Assembly (NCBI GenBank): GCA_905116865.2
Contig: CAJHNH020002057.1
Coordinates: 317,501-381,500, forward strand
From: Candidula unifasciata
Lineage: Eukaryota > Mollusca > Gastropoda > Stylommatophora > Geomitridae
Direction: 5' to 3'
Length of the DNA stretch: 64,000 nucleotides
This document shows positions 62,101 to 64,000 of the stretch, piece by piece. Below the pieces are notes generated by a model, which searched no databases, was not told where the DNA came from, and saw nothing but the letters and a program-made list of their open reading frames with translations. The translations under genes and the position numbers were made by a program. Numbering within the stretch: position 1 is the stretch's first letter; every line of letters starts with the position of its first letter.

Positions 62101-63513
62101 GCTTAGCTGGCCCGTGGATCATTGCCAGTTGTTTTGTATTAATGATCTTTCTGGCCTGTGATGATCCCCGTTTTTGAAATGTTGGCCTCTGAGAAAACTC
62201 AGCTGAATAGCCCTGACTTACAATATCTCTACTCCTTGTGTGTGTAACCTTGTTTGACCAACATAGGTTGAATAGCACCTCTACCCACTGTTTGATATAT
62301 ATCTGATTCTAATAACAGAAGGTTTCAAATATAGTCCGGCCACAGTTTCTTTCACCAGACACAGAATAGTGCCCCCACAGCTGATCCCACAACAGTTATT
62401 CTCACAATTTTTAATAAAAATAATCGGAATGCATTTTATAACATTAGCTTATAAATGTCACCAGGAAATCATTGGCAACCTGGTCACTCATATTGGCAGT
62501 GGATTCGCTGGCGAAATTGAAGCGTCGCTGGATATTCTGACTGAACTAGTCACACACCAGCTACAGGCGGTTTCACAGTTTGCCATCTTTGTTAAGGTAA
62601 TTGCATTTCATTTGGCTTTGTGCAGTCTTTGGTTTACATTTTATCACATTAGTGTATGTTTATTGTGCTTTAAAAAAAACATTTATTTGATCAAATGCTT
62701 TCAGTTCTATGCCTCAGTTTATACATACACAAAATTGTAATAATATAAAATCAAAGCAATACGGATTCTCCTCGACTTACGAGTTAGTTCCGTTCTGACT
62801 AACTGGTCGTAAGTTGAACTGGTCGTGAGTCGAATTTATATTTTTCAGCACTATTTTTTCATTCAAATAGGTTATTAAAAATTGTAGATAAAACCCAAAA
62901 GTTCACCCTATGACTCGGAAGTCTCAACCATGCGGCAAAATGAGCATTAGTTCCGGGAACTTCAGGCGTATTGGGCATATACTGCTAGACCTATATTTCA
63001 TAGACTAATCGTCACTTGGTTGGAGATGTCAGCATCATGCTTGCAACTTTTCCTGCACTGAAACATACCTGGTACACATTTGAGGCTGGGTTAACCTGGG
63101 AGCCAAGGTAATTTTTGTTTAATGTCACTTTAATTCAGATGTGAATCCACAAACTTCCGATCCGCATGTGAGCTCATGTGATAGCAGGAGGATTTAATGA
63201 AACTTGTAAAGTCTATTAGGAGGATTGACTTAATTGTTCTGGTTATACCATAAGGCTCAGTTTCTCTCTGTCATCCGAGAGTGTTGCACAGAGCACGAAC
63301 TCTGTAGCTCTAGTGATGATCCTCCATAAATATGTCTATTTGTGTGTAAGTAGATTTATGTAATAAAACATTTGACCTCTTATGTTTGTGATATTGAAGG
63401 GTGTCCTGGACTATCTGGATCACAATAACTTGACCGTTGCCCAGATACGGAAGCTGTACCTGTTGCTTGCACAGCTGGCTTTTCATGATACCCACAGTGG
63501 ACATTATCTCCAG
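38140..63513 (+). CDS. FANCD2: FANCD2 orthologue, 5' part (18 exons, incomplete at 3' end)
   Basis: FANCD2 pairs with FANCI to form the ID2 clamp, which is monoubiquitinated and locks on DNA at interstrand crosslinks and stalled forks in the nucleus. The spliced exons give about 536 residues that follow vertebrate FANCD2 from the start to about human residue 552. Landmarks are 'GEYIEDSKRF', 'RLLLGVDVIQSPLM', 'LDRIVDGK', 'FVAEAWIK', 'VRNKIRAGIL', 'SVLSLAQALIRS', 'LVTHIGSG' and 'GVLDYLDHNNLTVAQIRKLY'. The start ATG (38140) follows an in-frame TGA at 38125. All introns are GT-AG and all phases agree except for one surplus base in exon 16 (61143-61146 region). A human linker of about 16 residues (around human 325-340) is missing. 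The monoubiquitinated lysine (human K561) should lie in the next exon, outside the window. The assignment rests on remembered vertebrate sequence, not a search. Confidence 0.9.
39130..39505 (+). mobile_element. LINE relic (RNase H C-terminal part) in FANCD2 intron 1
   Basis: The + translation gives 'FIFMPGHTGGQGNE', a stop, then 'ADRLTGKVEGGCAMDQADIL', the late RNase H signature and the segment after it. It resembles the relics at 12757 and 34653. Confidence 0.7.
39930..40049 (+). CDS. FANCD2: FANCD2 exon 2
   Basis: Acceptor 'ttgtttacag', donor C|gtaagt. Encodes 'AGSDAKRSKSEVYDKKNLLC', then 'DLITKAGLKLYNEDTPNEV'. It aligns with the human segment leading into the first helices. Confidence 0.85.
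40570..40860 (-). repeat. Interspersed repeat family C in FANCD2 intron 2
   Basis: Minus orientation: 'ttcaccagctgtcaattcca', 'acagatctggctttttgtgc', 'ggcctctcaggcaggtgtac' and 'cttttacggcatgcttgtta' are reverse complements of family C landmarks. Confidence 0.7.
40998..41068 (+). CDS. FANCD2: FANCD2 exon 3
   Basis: Acceptor 'tatcctttag', donor GAG|gtaatt. Encodes 'VSKAVFQKQLGVALKNHAGG', parallel to human 'VDQIAFQKKLFQTLRRH'. Confidence 0.88.
41225..41260 (+). CDS. FANCD2: FANCD2 exon 4 (36 bp)
   Basis: A tiny exon coding 'HCRDSPNVKRYQ'. Acceptor 'ctttccatttcag', donor CAG|gtattg. In phase 0 on both sides, so it could be skipped without a frame change. Confidence 0.8.
41362..41414 (+). CDS. 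FANCD2: FANCD2 exon 5
   Basis: Acceptor 'tattacttttcag', donor AG|gtatag. Encodes 'NVEMFLEDFGEYIEDSK', matching human 'FVSGLESYIEDED'. Confidence 0.88.
41495..41590 (+). mobile_element. Short LINE 3' fragment in FANCD2 intron 5
   Basis: 'caactggaaagagagggcca', 'gatatctgcagcaaggagcc' and 'ctgaagac' parallel the end of the LINE relic near 46600-46690. Confidence 0.5.
41770..42095 (+). mobile_element. LINE relic, C-terminal region, in FANCD2 intron 5
   Basis: The + translation gives 'KKWFGHLVRMQPNKTAYETF', 'KVRERHKKQMDKLC' and 'GYNLVSVRRQKKK', ending in GAAGAAGA. Similar to 'MKWFGHLTRMP' in the element at 52309. An A19 run lies just before it at 41700. Confidence 0.72.
42663..42710 (+). CDS. 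FANCD2: FANCD2 exon 6
   Basis: Acceptor 'taattgttacag', donor AG|gttagt. Encodes 'RFHKSLMPCLVATDSE', corresponding to human 'SFRNCLLSCERLQDE'. Confidence 0.82.
42829..43551. mobile_element. Probable TIR element in FANCD2 intron 6
   Basis: The left end 'caatggtgcctcagaa' and right end (reverse complement) 'cagtggtaccttgcaa' are weak inverted repeats. Subterminal blocks 'aaattccaaatcgttcaag' and 'gattccaaattgtttag' also face each other. A 130-codon minus ORF (43117-43509) has no domain I know. No clear target duplication. Confidence 0.42.
44013..44439. repeat. 53-bp tandem array ending at the exon 7 acceptor
   Basis: About eight units beginning 'agagaatttgatggaagatg' and ending 'ataatgtttttatcttct'. 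The unit end joined to the next unit start forms 'cttctag', the same core as the true exon 7 acceptor at 44433-44439. The last units are the most diverged. Confidence 0.92.
44440..44503 (+). CDS. FANCD2: FANCD2 exon 7
   Basis: Acceptor 'tgttgtcttctag', donor CAG|gtgggt. Encodes 'TQTSTVGDSTVRLLLGVDVI', containing the conserved 'LLLG(I/V)D' core. A 53-bp array repeating the 'cttctag' motif lies directly upstream. Confidence 0.9.
44504..45052. other. FANCD2 intron 7, no element recognised
   Basis: A- and T-homopolymers (near 44670, 44700 and 44780). No ORF or repeat family recognised. Confidence 0.6.
45053..45111 (+). CDS. FANCD2: FANCD2 exon 8
   Basis: Acceptor 'gtctattttcag', donor GA|gtgagt. 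Encodes 'SPLMTVLLDKLAEFQGGED', parallel to human 'PAIIKTLFEKLPEYFFEN'. Confidence 0.9.
45248..45311 (+). CDS. Candidate alternative FANCD2 exon (8b)
   Basis: A strong acceptor 'tttgtttcttgcag' and a usable donor CAA|gtaatt bound 64 bases. They are open in the phase left by exon 8 and encode 'SLQLKAFILKMTSHDVVWPS'. Including it would require exon 9 to start at a later AG (46818) to stay in frame. Human FANCD2 has no counterpart, so I leave it out of the main model. Confidence 0.25.
45312..46430. other. FANCD2 intron 8, no element recognised
   Basis: Contains a 17-base perfect hairpin 'ggtcgctataagcgacc' at 45470-45486 and unassigned ORFs near 45628-45967 and 46117-46344. Confidence 0.5.
46440..46700 (+). 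mobile_element. LINE relic, C-terminal region, in FANCD2 intron 8
   Basis: The + translation includes 'ANRCRCLRHRESGI' and 'HKRVEWEWN', ending 'GDICNNQSQGL' and AAGAAGAA. It is the same family as the minus copies at 21071 ('GDICSNEL') and 52040 ('ISAAMNLKGSEC'). Confidence 0.65.
46797..46884 (+). CDS. FANCD2: FANCD2 exon 9
   Basis: The acceptor 'tatttgttatttgccag'-like tract follows a consensus branch point 'gtgctaacac' at 46761. Donor AAG|gtgatt. Encodes 'FIFHQGQKIYVPRLLLSQFR' then 'FLDRIVDGK', matching human 'IPRLIVSQLKWLDRVVDGK'. The chosen acceptor is the first AG after the branch point and the one in phase with exon 8. Confidence 0.85.
46929..47600 (+). mobile_element. Internally deleted mariner-type transposon relic in FANCD2 intron 9
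   Basis: The + translation of 47200-47600, with breaks, gives an HTH region ('YFTRKAVHSWVNNFSQRRSM', 'TSLQRVEEMIRDDRRVMINS', 'VAEEIGC'). It then jumps to the carboxy end ('HFANDAEVECEVKMLFRKQS', 'IEQWDKCINVGGNCIEK'). These are the two ends of a mariner transposase. The catalytic core between them is missing. The first about 80 bases, with a poly(G) run, also occur upstream (46929-47008), a local duplication. Confidence 0.78.
47695..47895. repeat. Tandem repeat of about 50 bp in FANCD2 intron 9
   Basis: 'cttacagcaacttattttat' and 'acaatatattcatcattcat' recur about four times with drift. Confidence 0.85.
47896..48655. other. FANCD2 intron 9, no element recognised
   Basis: A T14 run near 47990-48000. 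No recognised ORF. Confidence 0.5.
48660..49640 (-). mobile_element. 5'-truncated LINE in FANCD2 intron 9, RT core to 3' end
   Basis: The minus ORF 49633-49304 (109 codons) holds reverse transcriptase motifs 'GVRQGCILSPYLFNIYSENI' and 'RYADDTVLL', with the intact catalytic YADD. After a stop it continues 'NVTNFEFLGSIINSNGDCLT', 'EIKRRMAIAM', and ends 'ESDVLQRTCY' near 48675, followed by 'tgatga' on the minus strand. It is the best-kept member of the family also seen at 15983, 24154 and 53517. Confidence 0.87.
49937..50061 (+). CDS. FANCD2: FANCD2 exon 10
   Basis: Acceptor 'ttctttacaaacag', donor CG|gtaatc. Encodes 'ELSKKLLEILNITSVGVQKE', then 'IMACIPDIVEDTEHGDVAKK', matching human '[20 protein letters not shown]'. 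Confidence 0.9.
50585..51290 (+). mobile_element. LINE relic, RNase H region, in FANCD2 intron 10
   Basis: The + translation gives 'ISSLRIEVEAVTAAFHWLEN' (conserved Glu), 'VIVTDSQCMMRKVEIGVLRA' (Asp in TDS), 'NGQADILDSSAPLSSELMND', and a Cys-containing end 'CECPECCHF'-like region near 51180. The order matches the I-clade relics at 12757 and 34653. Confidence 0.78.
51291..51740. other. FANCD2 intron 10, no element recognised
   Basis: AT-rich and unassigned. Confidence 0.5.
51741..51828 (+). CDS. FANCD2: FANCD2 exon 11
   Basis: Acceptor 'gtttactgtag', donor GAG|gtaggt. Encodes 'DELRSNTELTCSVIDALTYL', then 'NISADLVTE', matching human 'LIENTSLTVPILDVLSSL'. Confidence 0.9.
52040..53380 (-). mobile_element. 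LINE relic in FANCD2 intron 11, split by another LINE
   Basis: The minus strand parts 53380-52882 and 52308-52040 together parallel the relic at 21071-21700. Shared text includes 'ctggtctcatcaatgtttta' (compare 'ctggtcttatcagtgtttt') and 'gaggttcattgctgctgata'. The carboxy translation includes 'ANRLKWLRHTERTSDDREVK' and 'ELNGGRPQGRPRRQ'. A + strand LINE at 52309-52871 interrupts it. Confidence 0.8.
52309..52871 (+). mobile_element. 5'-truncated LINE with (GAA)n tail and 10-bp TSD, nested in another LINE
   Basis: A 187-codon frame (52275-52838) is open through the fragment, including 'ILCYQCQTWTLTSSNERKIV', 'TTEMKCLRRAAGVSRKDRIQ', 'KEQQMKWFGHLTRMP' and 'ASGRPRKRLSDGIKNSLTEM'. This is the full post-RT carboxy region of a LINE ORF2, without disabling mutations. 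It ends 'gaagaagaagaagaag'. Direct repeats 'agccctcatt' lie at 52299-52308 and 52872-52881. The intact frame implies recent insertion. Confidence 0.9.
53517..53795 (-). mobile_element. LINE 3' end fragment in FANCD2 intron 11
   Basis: Minus strand carboxy fragment of the family at 48660. The + text 'gtcctttgcagaacgtcgct' and 'tgtactttcatactcaaaga' match. On the minus strand it ends in an (ATG)n tail ('catcatcatcatcatg' on +). Confidence 0.8.
53959..54063 (+). CDS. FANCD2: FANCD2 exon 12
   Basis: Acceptor 'aattgtctttcag', donor GAG|gtaaat. Encodes 'MRNSVVEMLKSFSIHDLPIV', then 'VNFLLESVSPQEALE', matching human '[20 protein letters not shown]'. The open frame runs on through the intron into a 23-bp array, which is not coding. 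Confidence 0.92.
54104..54792. repeat. 23-bp VNTR, about 30 copies, in FANCD2 intron 12
   Basis: The unit is 'ccacagctgcagggatttat' plus 'gtg'. Copies vary at only a few places ('gccaca' or 'gctaca', 'agctgc' or 'agccgc', 'caggg' or 'caagg'). The array starts 40 bases after the exon 12 donor. Because 23 is not a multiple of 3 and the unit has no stop in any frame, all three frames stay open across it, giving spurious ORFs of 236-306 codons. Confidence 0.98.
54795..55115 (+). repeat. Interspersed repeat family C in FANCD2 intron 12
   Basis: 'tgcctgagagagatgaggac', 'gatgagccagatctgtaaac' and 'gagtttacagctagtgaata', ending in 'agaagaagaagaa'. It directly follows the VNTR. Confidence 0.7.
55116..56052. 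other. Rest of FANCD2 intron 12, unassigned
   Basis: Two minus-strand open frames (130 codons at 55142-55534, 80 codons at 55573-55815) have no domain I recognise. They are probably transposon debris. The tail is AT-rich with a local repeat ('atattattccatat'). Confidence 0.4.
56053..56123 (+). CDS. FANCD2: FANCD2 exon 13
   Basis: Acceptor 'ccatatttgttag', donor AA|gtaagc. Encodes 'VVNEIRSNVDFTTSSRLTAT', then 'EIE', matching human '[20 protein letters not shown]'. Confidence 0.87.
56573..56612. repeat. Poly(C) and (CA)n tract in FANCD2 intron 13
   Basis: About 17 C followed by 'acacacacacac'. Confidence 0.95.
56630..56740 (+). mobile_element. SINE A 3' fragment in FANCD2 intron 13
   Basis: 'accacatcacccactgagtg' and 'gattggtctataaaatatag' match the SINE body. 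The 5' half is missing. Confidence 0.72.
56790..57058 (+). mobile_element. LINE relic, C-terminal end, in FANCD2 intron 13
   Basis: The + translation includes 'GSRRRGRPRKTYRKICG' and 'ASNQQRWGN', ending near a 'tgatgat' tail. This is the usual LINE carboxy signature 'GRRxRGRPRKxW'. It stops about 60 bases before exon 14. Confidence 0.65.
57120..57204 (+). CDS. FANCD2: FANCD2 exon 14
   Basis: Acceptor 'tattgacaacag', donor AAG|gtgagt. Encodes 'VKTSIKLTVDALKGRMQFHR', then 'FVAEAWIK', matching human '[20 protein letters not shown]'. The serine-rich linker of the human protein before this point is absent. Confidence 0.88.
57222..57450 (+). mobile_element. SINE A in FANCD2 intron 14
   Basis: 'cttggctcccaggtcgaaag', 'gatgctgaccacattttatc' and 'aggtctagtcctatatgccc', ending 'gtgaaaagggtcctttac'. 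It starts only about 17 bases after the exon 14 donor. Confidence 0.78.
57550..57715 (+). mobile_element. GAA-tailed fragment in FANCD2 intron 14
   Basis: Unrecognised sequence ending 'aagaagaagaagaag', like the other GAA-tailed retroposed pieces in the window. The left boundary is uncertain. Confidence 0.35.
57716..58474. other. Rest of FANCD2 intron 14, no element recognised
   Basis: AT-rich. Short unrecognised ORFs on both strands near 58023-58268. Confidence 0.5.
58475..58639 (+). CDS. FANCD2: FANCD2 exon 15
   Basis: Acceptor 'catccttgtggcag', donor CAG|gtgtgt. The longest exon of the coding part. It encodes 'ALDVAKDFKIIDIFILLMLH', then 'KKAVESLVRNKIRAGILTEE', matching human '[20 protein letters not shown]'. 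Confidence 0.92.
58908..59178 (+). mobile_element. SINE A, near full-length, in FANCD2 intron 15
   Basis: Head 'gtcgccatggtgtagtggct' (box A region) and 'gtcgtgggttcagtcctgac' (box B). Body 'ggttgacccagccttgaagg', 'gatgctgaccacatcaccca' and 'aggtctagccctatatcgcc', ending 'cagggtcctttac'. Confidence 0.87.
59179..60355. other. FANCD2 intron 15, no element recognised
   Basis: Includes a T20 run near 59490-59509 and a stretch at 59560-59640 reminiscent of family C's front ('gggggccctattgtatgggg'). Otherwise unassigned. Confidence 0.45.
60360..60616 (+). repeat. Interspersed repeat family C with (GAA)n tail in FANCD2 intron 15
   Basis: 'aaaagcatgtcgtaagagtc', 'catctgcctgagagcaagga', 'aaatgagtcagatctgtaaa' and 'gagtttacagctggtgaatg', then 'gaagaagaagaagaag'. 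Confidence 0.8.
60868..61035 (+). repeat. Interspersed repeat family C copy ending next to exon 16
   Basis: 'ttggcctgagaagcaatgaa', 'aataagccagatccgtaaaa' and 'agagtttttataacttgctg' follow the family order. It ends about 28 bases before the exon 16 acceptor, so the branch-point region of this intron lies in or beside it. Confidence 0.68.
61063..61198 (+). CDS. FANCD2: FANCD2 exon 16, with a one-base frameshift
   Basis: Acceptor 'gataatttttttag', donor CAG|gtaagt. The first frame gives 'VIREYFPSVLSLAQALIRSA' then 'EPVICCVG' and soon meets TGA at 61180-61182. The neighbouring frame gives 'YKQAFTSFDAYYKQ', matching human 'LYKYAFKFFDTYCQQ'. At 136 bp the exon is one base longer than its phase-0 neighbours allow. 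The surplus base lies between about 61143 and 61155, most simply in the GGGG at 61143-61146. It may be a sequencing error or a real null allele. Confidence 0.88.
61262..61600. repeat. About 53-bp tandem repeat in FANCD2 intron 16
   Basis: 'attttctttcatttatacat' followed by 'gttaccactgatcctgacac' recurs about six times with drift. Confidence 0.88.
62044..62215. mobile_element. hAT-like MITE, family H1, in FANCD2 intron 16
   Basis: 172 bp. The left end 'cagggctattcagctgcc' and right end (reverse complement) 'cagggctattcagctgag' match over 16 bases. The interior 'ggcccgtggatcattgcc' matches the copy at 27557. The flanks do not form a clear 8-bp duplication. Confidence 0.78.
62465..62596 (+). 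CDS. FANCD2: FANCD2 exon 17
   Basis: Acceptor 'ataaatgtcaccag', donor AAG|gtaatt. Encodes 'EIIGNLVTHIGSGFAGEIEA', then 'SLDILTELVTHQLQAVSQFA' and 'IFVK', matching human '[20 protein letters not shown]'. Confidence 0.93.
62755..62945. repeat. Unclassified possible MITE in FANCD2 intron 17
   Basis: 'ctcctcgacttacgagttag' with local inverted words ('cgacttacgag', 'ctggtcgtaagttg', 'ctggtcgtgagtcg'). Boundaries and family are uncertain. Confidence 0.35.
62960..63185 (-). mobile_element. SINE A, diverged, in FANCD2 intron 17
   Basis: 'gcgtattgggcatatactgc', 'cctatatttcatagactaat' and 'ttgaggctgggttaacctgg' are the minus-strand landmarks of SINE A. The tRNA-like head is largely lost. Confidence 0.72.
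63400..63513 (+). CDS. FANCD2: FANCD2 exon 18 (last in window)
   Basis: Acceptor 'tttgtgatattgaag', donor CAG|gtaacg. Encodes 'GVLDYLDHNNLTVAQIRKLY' then 'LLLAQLAFHDTHSGHYLQ', matching human 'GILDYLDNISPQQIRKLF'. The human PIP-box-like QQIRKLFY region is only partly kept (AQIRKLYL). The next human residues include K561. No matching exon is seen in 63514-64000. Confidence 0.93.
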
Positions 63514-63539
63514 GTAACGTGGATCCAATGTTCCGTTGT

Positions 63540-63870
63540 AATTGTCATTTGCTGATCACAGGCATGTTTTTACAACTGGAATTTTCCACAGTAACAATCA
63601 TTTATTAGCAACAGACATGTTTTTACAACTGGAATTTTCCACTGTAATGATCATATATTGGCCACAGACATAACACTGGATGATCATATTTGGCCACAGA
63701 CATGTTTTTTACAACTGTTTTTGTCCACAACTATTAGCCACAGACATGTTTTTACAACTGGAATTTTCAACTGTAATGATCATATATTGGCCACAGACAT
63801 GTTTTTACAACTGGAATTGTCCACAGTAATTATCATTTATTGACCACAGACATGTTTTTACCACCGCAAC
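63540..63870. repeat. About 53-bp tandem repeat in FANCD2 intron 18
   Basis: 'cacagacatgtttttacaac' and 'tggaattttccacagtaat' recur about six times between 63560 and 63860. One copy is internally shortened. Confidence 0.9.
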
Positions 63871-64000
63871 TTCAAGTTAAAACTAGTTCTATATTAGATA
63901 CCGCCATTGATTTGCTAAATTTGAACCCTTTCGTCATGAGAAGCTGAAAACCAGACTCTTCCGGTTTGTGCCATGCCCCAGTAAATGTCAGTTTACTGAC

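Noticed and set aside
62594..62596. Lys at the end of exon 17 ('IFVK') as the monoubiquitinated residue
   Set aside because: Counting along the remembered human protein places that lysine near residue 515. K561 falls in 'HLVIRK', past the end of exon 18, so outside this window.

Overview
This is animal nuclear DNA, not microbial. It is AT-rich, with spliced coding exons separated by GT-AG introns, dense LINE and tRNA-SINE relics, small TIR transposons, a Penelope-like element, and many microsatellites and poly(C)/poly(G) tracts. The mix of LINEs with RNase H, a GIY-YIG Penelope element and tRNA-headed SINEs fits an invertebrate, possibly a mollusc. I cannot fix the species from the sequence.

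The one clearly recognisable gene fills the right-hand 25 kb on the + strand. It is the 5' half of a FANCD2 orthologue (Fanconi anaemia group D2). Eighteen coding exons run from the start ATG at 38140 to 63513. They encode about 536 residues, matching roughly residues 1-552 of the human protein. Every junction joins in a compatible phase except exon 16, which carries one base too many, in or near a GGGG run at 61143-61146. The gene leaves the window just before the exon expected to hold the monoubiquitinated lysine (human K561). Its introns are full of relics: LINE fragments, a collapsed mariner, SINEs, hAT-like MITEs and at least five tandem arrays. One 53-bp array repeats a 3' splice-site-like motif up to the true acceptor of exon 7.

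The left 38 kb has no well-supported complete host gene. Positions 1-4 kb hold copies of one interspersed repeat (family B), two tRNA-headed SINEs (family A) and a 76-bp tandem array. Positions 5-11.3 kb hold an array of AATAAA-bearing units, a 14-copy 40-bp satellite, a 1-kb polypurine tract and SINE D copies. Positions 12-30 kb are a patchwork of LINE pieces, SINEs and MITEs with nested insertions. Positions 31.2-32.8 kb carry three separate TIR elements, each with a perfect 8-bp target duplication. Positions 33.3-37.4 kb carry a Penelope-like relic and two RNase H-bearing LINE relics on the minus strand. One possible host exon on the minus strand (19742-19990) encodes a membrane helix and a cytoplasmic tail.

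Nothing here forms an operon-like system. The interest lies in the FANCD2 structure, its frameshifted exon, and the transposon and tandem-repeat architecture.
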